Shown piece by piece: positions 35,202 through 44,148 of a DNA stretch of 64,000 bases. Within the stretch, counting starts at the first letter, position 1. Each line of letters begins with the position of its first letter. Made by a program: the position numbers and the translations under genes. Under the pieces are notes generated by a model. That model worked only from the letters and a program-made list of their open reading frames with translations, did no database searches and was not told the DNA's origin. The DNA is from CAVTBX01 sp963733135 (lineage in GTDB: Bacteria > Actinomycetota > Thermoleophilia > Gaiellales > Gaiellaceae). The DNA lies in contig CAVTBX010000010.1 in NCBI GenBank assembly GCA_963733135.1, positions 124,001-188,000 of the forward strand. The letters are read 5' to 3'.

Positions 35202-35972
35202 CTAGGGGGCCGGTACCGCCGCTGCCGCTTCCACGAGCTGAGCGAACGGCTCCAGGAAGCGGCGATCAACGCGCCATTCCTCCTGGAGCTCCCACTGGAC
35301 GGCAAGGACGTAGGCGTCGCCGTCCACCTCGACCGCCTCGACGACGCCGTCGGGAGCGCGCGCCACCACCCTGAGCTCCGGCGCGACGGCGTCGAGCGCC
35401 TGGTGGTGGAAGCTGTCGACCTCGATCTCCTCCACGCCGAGAGCCTCATGGAGGCGGGTGCCGGGCTCGACCGAGATCGGGTGCCTGGGATGCGGCGGCA
35501 CGGACTCCTCCTCTTCGAGCGACGACCGCTCCATCTCCTTCCACGCCCTCCAGCCGCGATCGGAGGGATGCTCGGCCCACTCAGGCCTGAGCGCGAGGTC
35601 TTGCACGAGCGTCCCGCCGAGCGCGACGTTCAGGATCTGGATGCCGCGGCACATCCCCAGGATCGGCACGCCCCGGTCGAGCGCGCGTTCGACGAGCTCG
35701 AGCTCGAAGGCGTCCCGCTTCGGCTCGGTATGGCTCAGGTGCTCGGTCGGCTCCTGGCCGTAGGCGCTCGGATGGATGTCGCGACCGCCCCCGAGCAGAA
35801 CCCCGTCGCAGACGTCGAGGGCGTCATTGAGATACCCCTGCACACGCGGCAACCCGAGCCCGATCCCGCCCGCGAGGGCAAGGGGGCGCTGGAACCCGAC
35901 ACCTGCGTAGTCGCCGAAGTCGTGCAGACCGAGCGAGAGCCCGATCACCGGTTTCGCGCGCCCCTCAGCCAT
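35202..35972 (-). CDS. puuD: PuuD-like gamma-glutamyl hydrolase (class I glutamine amidotransferase-like)
   Basis: PuuD cleaves gamma-glutamyl-GABA in the Puu route for putrescine. This 256-residue protein has the peptidase C26/GATase fold. GVLLGGGRDIHP is near residue 69, the nucleophile elbow VPILGMCRGIQILNVALGG (catalytic Cys) is near 114, and the histidine-glutamate end is VDSFHHQALD and VLAVQWELQEEW. ATG 35972 is chosen because MAEGRAKPVIGLSLG gives the normal family start. Gamma-glutamylated methylamine or polyamine intermediates are both possible substrates here. The minus-strand operon at 54-61 kb provides other Puu-type steps. Confidence 0.75.
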   Translation of the reverse strand: MAEGRAKPVIGLSLGLHDFGDYAGVGFQRPLALAGGIGLGLPRVQGYLNDALDVCDGVLLGGGRDIHPSAYGQEPTEHLSHTEPKRDAFELELVERALDRGVPILGMCRGIQILNVALGGTLVQDLALRPEWAEHPSDRGWRAWKEMERSSLEEEESVPPHPRHPISVEPGTRLHEALGVEEIEVDSFHHQALDAVAPELRVVARAPDGVVEAVEVDGDAYVLAVQWELQEEWRVDRRFLEPFAQLVEAAAAVPAP

Positions 35973-36177
35973 CGGGAGACTTATATCGGAGGGCTTGGAT
36001 CGCGACTCGGCGATCCAGTAGGGTCGCCTCACGGAGACGCCGACTCCTGAGAGCGGCAGCACGCCGCGGACTTCGTCCAACGGGACGCCCAACGGGGCTC
36101 CGAGCGAGGAGTTCCTAGATGAGTGGCGGAACGCGGCCTACAACTGCTTCAGCTCGGGCCACAAGTTCTGTCGCGAG

Positions 36178-38793
36178 GTGTGCCCGGTCATGCAGGTGAC
36201 GCGCGACGAAGCGCATACGCCCACGGCCTTCCATGCCAACGTCGTGGCCATGGACAAGGGCCAGCTCACGATCGAGGACGTGGCGCGGGACTACGTCCAC
36301 TGCACGCAATGCGGGGCCTGCGAGCTCCGGTGCCCGAACACCCTCTTCACCGGTGACTTCTACCGCTTCCGGACGCGAACGGTCGATCTCGTGAAGGCCA
36401 TGCGGGCGCTGGCGGTCGACCACGGCGTCCACCAGCCCGGGTGGCAGCGCTGGAACGAGCTGACGGACGAGCGCAAGAACGAGCCCGTCCTGAACGGGAC
36501 CCCGGTATCGCAGGATCACGTCGCCGACTGGGCGGCCGGGCTCGACCTGCCCGTCGGCGGCGAGACGGTGCTTTTCTGCGATTGCGAGGCCGCCTTCTAC
36601 CGGACGAGCCTGCCGCGCGCGGTCGCCCGGATCCTTAAGTCCGCAGGGGTCGAGTTCGGGCTCATGCGCGAGCAGTGGTGCTGCGGCGGGCCGGCGGCGG
36701 AGATGGGCTACGCCGACCAGGCACGGCGGTTCGCCGAGCACAACGTCGCCGACTGGCGTGCGGTCGGCGCCAAGCGGATCCTCGTCCTCGACCCGCACGA
36801 CTACATCTCGTTCACCGAGGACTACCCGCGCTACTTCGGCGAGGAGTACGAGTTCGAGATCGTGCTCGTCGTCGAGCTCGTGGCGGAACTCGTACGGGAC
36901 GGAAAGCTGACGCTCTCAAACCCCATCGACCGGGTGGTGACCTACCACGACGCCTGTCGCCTGAACAAGCGCAAGGGAATCCACGAGGCGCCACGCGAGA
37001 TCCTGCGGGCGATCCCGGGGCTGACCTTCAAGGACGTCGACCACGTCACGCAGTGGTCGTACTGCTCGGGCGGCGGCGCAGGGCTCCCGATCGAGCGTCC
37101 CGACCTGACGGCGGAGATCAGCAGGCGGCGCGTCGAGCGCGCGAAGGCGCTCGACGTCGACACCCTCGTCTCGGCCTGCGTTTGGTCGGAGCGCCCGCTC
37201 GGCGAGCAGGGCGAGCAACAGGAGATCGACGTGGTCGACCTGATGGAGCTCGTCGCGGAGTCGGCGGGCCTGCGGACTAGACTGATGGCGACCGTCGCGA
37301 TCCCCGACACGGTTCTCGACGAGCTCGTCTCGATCTGCGGCGAGGAGCACGTCTTCTCCGGCCGCTCGGCGCGCTTCAACCGGGCGCGCGTCCCCTCGCC
37401 CTTCCCGGTGCACCGCTGGGACGACTTCGTGCCGGACATCGTCGTCCTCCCCACCTCCGCCGAGCAGATCTCCGAGGTCGTGAAGCTCGCGAACCGGGAA
37501 CGGATCCCGGTGGTCCCGCGCGCCGGCGGCACTGGGCTGACCGACGGCGCCGTTCCGCTCCGTCACGGGATCCTCGTGGACGTGAAGCTCATGAACCGGA
37601 TCCTCGAGCTCGACCTCGAGGACCGGACGGTGACCGTGCAGCCGGGCATCAACATGCTGAAGCTCTCCGAGGAGCTCAAGCCGCACGGCTTCATCTATCC
37701 GGACGACCCTGCCTCCTACCCGTGCTCGCTCGTGGGTGGGCGGATCGGGACGAGCGGGTGGTCGCTGATCGGCGGGCGGTACGGCCACACGCGCGACCTC
37801 GTGATCAGCTTCGAGATCGTCCTGCCGACCGGTGAGATCATCAGGGTCGGCGACGGCGGCGGCCGGAAGGTGCGCAAGTCCTCCAGCGGCTACCAGCTCA
37901 AGCACCTCTTCATGGGCCACCAGGGGACGCTCGGCATCGTCACCGAGGCGACGCTCGAGCTCGTGAAGCGGCCCGAGGCCGAGTTCTCGGCGTTCTACGC
38001 CTACGGGTCATACGAGGACGCGTGGCGCGCGACGGGCGACTTCGCGCGCTCCGGCGCGGCGACCCTCGCCGGCGTCGTTCTCTTCGACGAGTGGAAGCTC
38101 GAGTACCTGCGCCGCGACGACGAGGCCTACATCCCGCAGCCCGACTCCGTGAAGGCCGTTGTCGCGCTCGCGATGTACGGCAACGACGACGAGGTGCGTG
38201 CGTCGGCGAAGCGCATGCTGCGGATCGGGAAGGACTCGGGCGGCAAGTACCTCGGCGACGAGATCTCGCAGGGCGACTGGGCCTCGCGGCACGACCGCTA
38301 TGCCACACCGCTCCACGGCCGGGCGCGCAACGGCCAGGTCGTCCCGATGAGCTGGCACTGCGAGGACGCGTCGATTCTCTACTCGCAGCTCCCCGCCGTC
38401 CGCGAGAAGTGGCACGCGATCGCCGCCGACCTGCGCGAGCGCTTCGACATGTTCGACGACTGGGGGATGTTCGCCTATACCAACGGGGCCTTCAAGCCGT
38501 GGGGCGACTACCTGACGGAGATCGACATCGGGATCTGGGAGATGCAGTGGGACGACGAGAGCTGGGCGGCCTGGGTGGACGCCAAGCGCGAGATCGCGCG
38601 AGTCGCGATCGAGCACGGCGGCTCGATCACGGCGTGCCATGGCTCCTGCCGCGAGGGAGAGGTCGACCTGGTTCCGCTCGAGCTCGGCGGCGGCTACGAC
38701 GTGATGAAGAAGGTCAAGCGCGCCCTCGACCCCAACAACGTCATGAACCCGGGCAAGTACCTCCTCGACTCGGCCTACGAGGAGGACGAGTGA
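36178..38793 (+). CDS. Iron-sulfur/CCG domain fused to FAD-linked oxidase (GlcD/GlcF-like, start uncertain)
   Basis: An 871-residue chain. Residues 1-360 are GlcF/HdrD-like: a cluster motif CTQCGACELRCP near residue 42 and two CCG-type segments, QWCCGGPAAEMGY and YHDACRLNKRKG with YCSGGGAGLP. From Met370 (37285) it is a GlcD-like FAD oxidase: VVPRAGGTGLTDGAVPL, GGRIGTSGWSLIGGRYGHTRDLV, GTLGIVTEATLELV and a C-terminal DPNNVMNPGKYLL. Such proteins oxidise 2-hydroxy acids and pass electrons to quinone. Homologous sequence continues upstream (DEWRNAAYNCFSSGHKFCREVCP from about 36118) with the frame open to 36022 but no start codon, so GTG 36178 is only the first usable one. The domains may be two merged genes. 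Confidence 0.75.
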   Translation: MCPVMQVTRDEAHTPTAFHANVVAMDKGQLTIEDVARDYVHCTQCGACELRCPNTLFTGDFYRFRTRTVDLVKAMRALAVDHGVHQPGWQRWNELTDERKNEPVLNGTPVSQDHVADWAAGLDLPVGGETVLFCDCEAAFYRTSLPRAVARILKSAGVEFGLMREQWCCGGPAAEMGYADQARRFAEHNVADWRAVGAKRILVLDPHDYISFTEDYPRYFGEEYEFEIVLVVELVAELVRDGKLTLSNPIDRVVTYHDACRLNKRKGIHEAPREILRAIPGLTFKDVDHVTQWSYCSGGGAGLPIERPDLTAEISRRRVERAKALDVDTLVSACVWSERPLGEQGEQQEIDVVDLMELVAESAGLRTRLMATVAIPDTVLDELVSICGEEHVFSGRSARFNRARVPSPFPVHRWDDFVPDIVVLPTSAEQISEVVKLANRERIPVVPRAGGTGLTDGAVPLRHGILVDVKLMNRILELDLEDRTVTVQPGINMLKLSEELKPHGFIYPDDPASYPCSLVGGRIGTSGWSLIGGRYGHTRDLVISFEIVLPTGEIIRVGDGGGRKVRKSSSGYQLKHLFMGHQGTLGIVTEATLELVKRPEAEFSAFYAYGSYEDAWRATGDFARSGAATLAGVVLFDEWKLEYLRRDDEAYIPQPDSVKAVVALAMYGNDDEVRASAKRMLRIGKDSGGKYLGDEISQGDWASRHDRYATPLHGRARNGQVVPMSWHCEDASILYSQLPAVREKWHAIAADLRERFDMFDDWGMFAYTNGAFKPWGDYLTEIDIGIWEMQWDDESWAAWVDAKREIARVAIEHGGSITACHGSCREGEVDLVPLELGGGYDVMKKVKRALDPNNVMNPGKYLLDSAYEEDE

Positions 38794-39059
38794 TCGGCTT
38801 CAGGCTGGCCGAGCAGCGTCCACCCGATCCTGAGCGGGTGAAGGACGACGTCGTCATGCGCTTCGAGCACATCTACGAGGTCGCCCCCGAGCTCATGACG
38901 GAGCACACGCCGCAACAGGACATCCCCGTCTGGGACACACAGCGCATCGTCGCGAGCCGGTGGGAGCACCTGGCCTGGATGCACGACCACTTCGCGGACT
39001 CCGTCGTCTCGGGCGAGGAGCTGCTCCAGGAGATCGAAGCAGAGGAGGGCACCAAATGA
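38790..39059 (+). CDS. Hypothetical protein, 89 residues, coupled to the LLM oxidoreductase
   Basis: GTG at 38790 overlaps the preceding stop, and its TGA overlaps the ATG of the LLM gene, so it is translationally locked between the two. It reads MIGFRLAEQRPPDPERVKDDVVMRFEHIY, then TQRIVASRWEHLAWMHDHFADSVVSGEELLQEIEAEEG. It is mostly predicted helix, acidic at the end, with no cysteines and no signal peptide. No family is recognised. The strict overlaps suggest a subunit or chaperone of a complex with its neighbours. Confidence 0.7.
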   Translation: MIGFRLAEQRPPDPERVKDDVVMRFEHIYEVAPELMTEHTPQQDIPVWDTQRIVASRWEHLAWMHDHFADSVVSGEELLQEIEAEEGTK

Positions 39060-40117
39060 AGTTCAGTTACACGACGCTGCTCGACTACCCGCTGGTCGAC
39101 TCGCTCGAGCACATCAAGACAGCCGACGAGCTCGGGTACTACGCCTGCTACGCGGCCGACGAGACATGGCACAAGGACCTATGGCTCCTCTATGCGGCGG
39201 CCGCGGACAAGACGAAGAACGTCCGCTTCGGGCCCAACCTCTCCAGCGTCTACCTCCGCGAGCCGACGCTCATCTGCCAGGCGCTCGCAACCCTCGACGA
39301 GCTGACCGGCGGCCGAGCCGAAGGCGTGATCTCGTGCGGCAACTTCGGGATGCTGTCGCAGTACGGCGTCGACTGGAAGACGATCAAGCCGTTCTCGCGG
39401 GTGAAGGAAGCGCACGAGATCATGCGCACCTTCCTCGACGAGGGCGTGATCACGTACGAGGGCGAGTTCCACAACTACAACGGCCTCTTCACCTTCGCGC
39501 GGCCGGTGCAGGAGCGCCTGCCGCTCTACATCGGAGCGATGCGCGGCCCCAAGTCGATGCAGCTCGCCGGCGAGGTTTCGGACGGCGTCCACAGCGCGCT
39601 GGGCTACAACAAGGGCTGGTACGACTACGTCGTCGAGAACGTGAAGATCGGCGCCGAGCGGGCCGGACGCGACTGGACGGAGCTCGACATCGGCGCCTGG
39701 TGCGTCGTCACCTGCGGCCCCGACTCCGAGAAGGCGAAGACGGCGGCGCGCGCGATCGTCACCTTCTACCTCTCCGCCCAGCCGGACGAGCAGTTCGAGG
39801 CGCACGGGATCGACCCGGCCGAGACGAAGGCGATCGTCGAGGTCCTCGGCAAGGGCGAGCTAGACAAGGCCTACGAGATGACCACGCCCGAGATCGCCGA
39901 CAAGCTCTCGATTGCCGGCACCCCGGAAGAGTGCGTCGAGAAGATCCAGGAGATGGAATCGGCGGGCGTCAACCACATGATCCTCTGCGTCACCGACCCC
40001 TACATCCTCAAGCTCTTCGCGCAGCGGGAGGTCGACGTCCCGGACGTGAACGCGCAGCTTCGCCTCATCGCCGAAGAGGTGATGCCCGCTTTCGAGCGAG
40101 CGCCGGTCGGAGCGTAG
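39056..40117 (+). CDS. LLM-class F420-dependent oxidoreductase (Mer-like)
   Basis: The 353-residue protein has the luciferase-like monooxygenase TIM barrel of the F420-dependent reductase group. HIKTADELGYYACYAADE, KTKNVRFGPNLSSVYLREPTLICQALATLDELTGGR and LYIGAMRGPKSMQLAGEVSDGV match Mer-type methylene-H4MPT reductases and related F420 enzymes. The C-terminal IAGTPEECVEKIQEMESAGVNHMILCV is standard. Coenzyme F420 fits an actinobacterial host. The substrate is unknown; the link to an iron-sulfur/FAD oxidase suggests a redox chain between an organic acid or C1 compound and F420. Confidence 0.83.
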   Translation: MKFSYTTLLDYPLVDSLEHIKTADELGYYACYAADETWHKDLWLLYAAAADKTKNVRFGPNLSSVYLREPTLICQALATLDELTGGRAEGVISCGNFGMLSQYGVDWKTIKPFSRVKEAHEIMRTFLDEGVITYEGEFHNYNGLFTFARPVQERLPLYIGAMRGPKSMQLAGEVSDGVHSALGYNKGWYDYVVENVKIGAERAGRDWTELDIGAWCVVTCGPDSEKAKTAARAIVTFYLSAQPDEQFEAHGIDPAETKAIVEVLGKGELDKAYEMTTPEIADKLSIAGTPEECVEKIQEMESAGVNHMILCVTDPYILKLFAQREVDVPDVNAQLRLIAEEVMPAFERAPVGA

Positions 40118-40125
40118 AGCTAGTC

Positions 40126-41562
40126 CTAGTCGCCGAGATCGAAGGTGATCTGCTTCGTCTCCGTCAACGCGTCGATGATCCAGCCTGCGAGCTCGCGGCC
40201 TGCGCCGGAGGCCTTGGCGCCGCCGAAGGGGGCGAGCTGATCCCAGTAGTTCGTCGTCTCGTTGATGTGGACGGTCCCGTGCCGTAGCTCCTCGGCGGCG
40301 CGCCACGCGTCGTGCAAGGAGCGCGTGAACACGGCCGCGGTGAGCCCGTACTTCGTCTCGTTCGCGATCTCGAGCGCCTCGTCGAGCGTCCCGAAGGTCA
40401 TGATCGGCGCGACCGGGCCGAACGTCTCCTCCTGCGCGATCCGCATGTCGCTCGTGACACCGTCGAGGATGGTCGGCTCGTGGAAGAGGCCGTCGTGCCC
40501 GCCGCCGGTGACGATCCGCGCGCCCTTCTCTTGCGCGTCGTCGAGATGCTCCTGCGTCCGCTCTAGCACCGCCTCCGTGCAGAGCGGGCCCATGTCGGTC
40601 TCGTCGTCGAGCGGGTCGCCGACGCGAAGCGCGTCCGTCCGCTCGACGAGCGCGTCGACGAACGCGTCCTTCACCGACTCGTGGACGAGGATGCGCTCGG
40701 CGGCGGTGCAGCACTGGCCGGCGAGGTAGAAGCAGCCGACGATCGCGGCGTCGGCCGCCTTGTCGAGATCCGCGTCGGCCAGCACGATCTGCGGGCCGTT
40801 GCCGCCGAGCTCGAGCACCCGGTTCTTGAGCCCGGCCTCGCGCGCTACCTGCTCGCCCGTCTCCGATGAGCCCGTGAAGACGACCGAGGCGACGTCCGGG
40901 TGGCGGACGAGCGCCGAGCCGACCTCACCCCGCCCGTGCACGACGTTCAACGTTCCGGAGGGGAAGCCGGCGTCGTGGATGACCTCGGCGAACATGTTCG
41001 CGCAGAGCGGGGCCTGCTCAGAGGGCTTCCAGACGATTGTGCACCCGACGGCGAGCCCGTAGACGATCGGAATCCCCGCGATATCCACCGGGAAGTTCCA
41101 CGGCGAGATTGCGGCGACCACTCCGACGGGCTCCTGAACGATGAGGATCCGCTTGTCGTTCGACCGCTCCTGCGTCGAAGGCAGCACCTGGCCGGCGTGG
41201 CGGAGAACGTCCTCGGAGGCGCGCCGGAAGTGGTCGGCCGTGTACTCGATCATCTCCTCGCGCGACTCTCGGATCGTCTTTCCGACCTCGCGAGTGATGG
41301 TCTGCGCCAGCTCCTCGGAGCGCTCCGTGCAGATCTCGAACGCCCGCCGGCAGAGCTCCACCCGCTCGAGGAGAGGCACCTTGCGCCAGGTGCGGAACGC
41401 CTCCGAGGCCGCGCGCACGGCCGCATCGACCTGCGCGTCCGTCGATCCAACGACCGAGCCCAGGAGCTCTCCCGTTCCGGGGCTCCGAACCTCGATCTCC
41501 TCACCATCGCCGGGCACCCACTCGCCGCCGATGTACGTGCCTGGCCGTGTCACAACCGCCAT
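40126..41562 (-). CDS. NAD(P)+-dependent aldehyde dehydrogenase
   Basis: A 478-residue class 3 ALDH. The NAD-binding segment WNFPVDIAGIPIVYGLAVGCTIVWKPSEQAP is near residue 148, the glutamate motif LELGGNGPQIVL near 249 and the catalytic cysteine in LAGQCCTAAERI near 283. EETFGPVAPI follows. ATG 41562 is preceded by AAAAGGAG, better than upstream alternatives. It is divergent from the second APC permease and convergent with the LLM gene. Sequence looks closest to semialdehyde or glycolaldehyde/lactaldehyde-type ALDHs; the substrate is not fixed. Confidence 0.88.
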   Translation of the reverse strand: MAVVTRPGTYIGGEWVPGDGEEIEVRSPGTGELLGSVVGSTDAQVDAAVRAASEAFRTWRKVPLLERVELCRRAFEICTERSEELAQTITREVGKTIRESREEMIEYTADHFRRASEDVLRHAGQVLPSTQERSNDKRILIVQEPVGVVAAISPWNFPVDIAGIPIVYGLAVGCTIVWKPSEQAPLCANMFAEVIHDAGFPSGTLNVVHGRGEVGSALVRHPDVASVVFTGSSETGEQVAREAGLKNRVLELGGNGPQIVLADADLDKAADAAIVGCFYLAGQCCTAAERILVHESVKDAFVDALVERTDALRVGDPLDDETDMGPLCTEAVLERTQEHLDDAQEKGARIVTGGGHDGLFHEPTILDGVTSDMRIAQEETFGPVAPIMTFGTLDEALEIANETKYGLTAAVFTRSLHDAWRAAEELRHGTVHINETTNYWDQLAPFGGAKASGAGRELAGWIIDALTETKQITFDLGD

Positions 41563-41672
41563 CGAGAGCTCCTTTTCGTCGTCCGCGCCGCGATGATATG
41601 CCCGATTGAAGTCGTCTTTCGAGAGTGTTACCTTCCCGAGCCTCACGATCCGGTAGCTGCGGAGGAGGCTCA

Positions 41673-43255
41673 ATGGCTGAAGTAGCGGTAGACGAACGCC
41701 GCCTGCTCAAGACCCTACGGTGGTACGACGGCGTCGTCATCGGAATGGCGAACCCGGGGTTCCTGCTCGTCGGGCTCGCGTTCTCGATCCTCGCGCTCGG
41801 CGGCGTTCCGGCCGCGATCATCTGGGCGGTCTCGGCCATCATCGGCGCCCTCCAGGCCTACGTCTACGCCGAGCCGGCGGCCATGTTCCCTGACAAGCCG
41901 GGCGGCCTCTCGGTGTATGCGCGAGAGGGCTGGCGCAAGTACTTCTCGCTCGCCGGGCCGATCGCGGTCTTCGGCTACTGGTTCGCCTGGTCGAGCGTGC
42001 TCGCCGTCTACGGGATCTTCGTCGGGCTCCTCTTGATCAAGGAGTTCGGCGGCGACGGCTACTTCGCCACCGAGCAGTGGGACGCGCCGATCGTGACCCA
42101 GCCGATCACCTGGCCGGCGCTGATCGGCGTCATGTGCATCCTCCTCTGTTACATCTTCAACGTCCGCGGGATGCGGCCGGCGGTCTGGTTCAGCTACGTC
42201 GTCGGTGCGCTCATGATCCTGCCCGGTCGGCGCGATCGCCATCGGCGCCTTCATCACGGGCGACTTCTCGAACCACGAGGTCAACTCGAACCTCCTGGCC
42301 GAGACGCCGGTTGCCTTCGGCGATTCCGCCTCGGCCTTCAACCAGTTCGCGCTGGTGCATGGTCTGGCTCTACATCATCGGCTGGTCGACGTACGGCCCC
42401 GAGGCGGCGGCGACGTTCGCGCCGGAGTACAAGGACACGAAGGACGACACCCGCAAGGCCCTCGCGGTCACGGGCGGGGTCAACGTGCTCCTCGCGATCC
42501 TGCTCCCCGTCGCGGTTCTCGGCACGATCGGCTACGACGCGATCCTGGCAGACGGCTTCGGCGTCCCGTACCTCGTCGACGTGCTGCACGCGATCGCGGG
42601 CGACGCGTTCGGGACGGTTCTCACCGTGTGCCTCTGCGGCGGGCTGCTGCTCTCGATGAACACCGCCACGATGGACGGCTCGCGGGCGCTCTACGCGCTC
42701 TCCGAGGAGAAGATGACGATCAAGCAGCTCGGCGTGCTCAACAAGCACCACGTGCCGGCGCGCGCCATGACCGTCGACATGCTCCTGAACGTGTTCCTGG
42801 TGCTCTACTTCGGGAACATCTTCTTCATCCTGGCGGCCGGGAACGTGGGCTACATGCTCTCGCACGTGCTCGCGCTCTCGGGCGTGCTGCTCCTCCGCAA
42901 GGACCGGCCGAGCTGGCCGCGGCCGATCAAGCTCGCGAGGCCCTGGATGGTGGCGGCGGGCGTGTTCTGCATCGCGAACCTGCTCTTCATCATCTTCGGC
43001 CTGCTCAAGATCGAGTACACCGGCTACCTCTGGGATGCCGAGTTCACGGATCCGCTGGCCAAGCTGCCCGAGATGATCGGCGTCGTGATCGGCTCGCTGG
43101 GCGCGGGAGTCATCGGCTACGTGATCGCCCAGCGCCAGCACGGGCGACCGTTCCGGTTCCGAGAGCCGAGCGACGAGCAACCGTCGCAGGAAGCAATCGA
43201 CGGAGCTCGCGGCTCGACCGAGAGCGTCGTGCCCGCCCCCGCGGGCGGCCGCTAG
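41673..43255 (+). CDS. APC-superfamily permease (module copy 2, two frameshifts)
   Basis: A paralogue of the permease at 32818. Its N-terminus is MAEVAVDERRLLKTLRWYDGVVIGMANPGFLL; TFAPEYKDTKDDTRKAL, SMNTATMDGSRALYALS and TIKQLGVLNKHHVPARAM are shared. Two extra bases, near 42225 and near 42352, shift the frame; the stretch between reads GAIAIGAFITGDFSNHEVNSN in the third frame. Corrected length is 526 residues. ATG 41673 follows GGAGGAGG. The C-terminal tail is longer than in copy 1. It is followed by a strong hairpin and then the zinc-ribbon and Usp genes on the same strand. The substrate is unknown. Confidence 0.8.
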
Positions 43256-43275
43256 AAACGTCGAATCCGGTCTAC

Positions 43276-43305
43276 AGAGAGGGGCGGCGCGGGCCGCCCC
43301 TCTCT
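43276..43305 (+). terminator. 12-bp GC-rich hairpin after permease copy 2
   Basis: AGAGAGGGGCGG (43276-43287) pairs perfectly with CCGCCCCTCTCT (43294-43305) across a six-base loop. It starts 20 bases after the permease stop and is followed by a moderately T-rich stretch. It is a likely terminator or attenuator between the permease and the zinc-ribbon gene. Confidence 0.65.
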
Positions 43306-43330
43306 CGTTCGTCCGTACAATCAGGCCCGA

Positions 43331-43684
43331 ATGGCAATACCCATCACCGTCCGTTGTGAGTGCGGCGAGACGCACTCCGTCGACCTGGGGGACACCGTCG
43401 AGTGCCCGTGCGGCCGCCGGTACGACACGGCGTCGATCCCCCCAGAGCGCTTCGCCCACGTCCGCGCCCATCAGGTACGCATCCGGCTCTACATGCAGCT
43501 CGGGACCATCTTCATGGTGACGGGCGTCGTGCTTGCGGCGGTCTTCTGGGGTCTGAGGGGCGTCGCGGTCGCTATCCCGCTCGCCGGACTCGTCTGGTTC
43601 CTCTTCTTCGGGAAGTGGTATCGGAAGCGCTGGTTGCACGGCGCCCGCGACACGACGGCGTTCCAGCTCGAGGCGGAGCGGTGA
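43331..43684 (+). CDS. Zinc-ribbon membrane protein (module copy 2)
   Basis: 117 residues: MAIPITVRCECGETHSVDLGD, a ribbon formed by CECGE and CPCGR, then helices LGTIFMVTGVVLAAVFWGL and VAVAIPLAGLVWFLFFGKWY, and a basic tail. Both length and layout equal the protein at 32350-32703. The stop overlaps the GTG of the Usp gene, so those two are coupled. The plan is a cytoplasmic zinc ribbon tethered to the membrane; the function is unknown. Confidence 0.72.
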   Translation: MAIPITVRCECGETHSVDLGDTVECPCGRRYDTASIPPERFAHVRAHQVRIRLYMQLGTIFMVTGVVLAAVFWGLRGVAVAIPLAGLVWFLFFGKWYRKRWLHGARDTTAFQLEAER

Positions 43685-44145
43685 GCTCCGGCACAGTCCT
43701 CCGCCGAGCCGCGCCGTCGCGGCCCGCGGCCACCTCGGTGCGTCCGGTCATGCTCCTCACGCTCAACGTGCCCTTCGACGACCGGGCCGTCGACTTCGCG
43801 GTCGAGACGGCCGCCGAGACGGGATCGATCCTCTACGTCTGCGACGCCGTGCCGATCGCGCTCGGCAACCCTGCTTCGCACGGCCACAGATCATTCGGCG
43901 AGCAGGAGACGAGGAACGACCTGAACCGCGTCTCCGAGCTCGCGCGCAGCTGCGGCGTGCGCGCCACGCAGCTCGTCTTCCACAACCCGAAACCGGTCAA
44001 GGCTGCGCTCGCGGTGGTTCGCGACGAGGGCGTCGGACTCCTAGTCTTCGGCGCCGACCGCTCACGCCTGGGCCGCTGGTCTTTCGGACGGACAGCCAAA
44101 CGCCTCCGCCGCGACGCCGCCTGCCTCGTCTGGACGAACGAGTAG
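43681..44145 (+). CDS. Universal-stress-protein-like protein (module copy 2)
   Basis: About 154 residues from GTG 43681. It reads SVRPVMLLTLNVPFDDRAVDFAVETAAETG, a middle strand-helix section, then EGVGLLVFGADRSRLGRWSFGR and AACLVWTNE. It is the counterpart of the protein at 31869-32348. GTG overlaps the zinc-ribbon gene's stop by 4 bases. It stops 3 bases before the end of the convergent GMC gene. As in copy 1 the classical UspA nucleotide motif is weak, so binding of ATP is not assured. Confidence 0.72.
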   Translation: MSSGTVLRRAAPSRPAATSVRPVMLLTLNVPFDDRAVDFAVETAAETGSILYVCDAVPIALGNPASHGHRSFGEQETRNDLNRVSELARSCGVRATQLVFHNPKPVKAALAVVRDEGVGLLVFGADRSRLGRWSFGRTAKRLRRDAACLVWTNE

Positions 44146-44148
44146 CGC

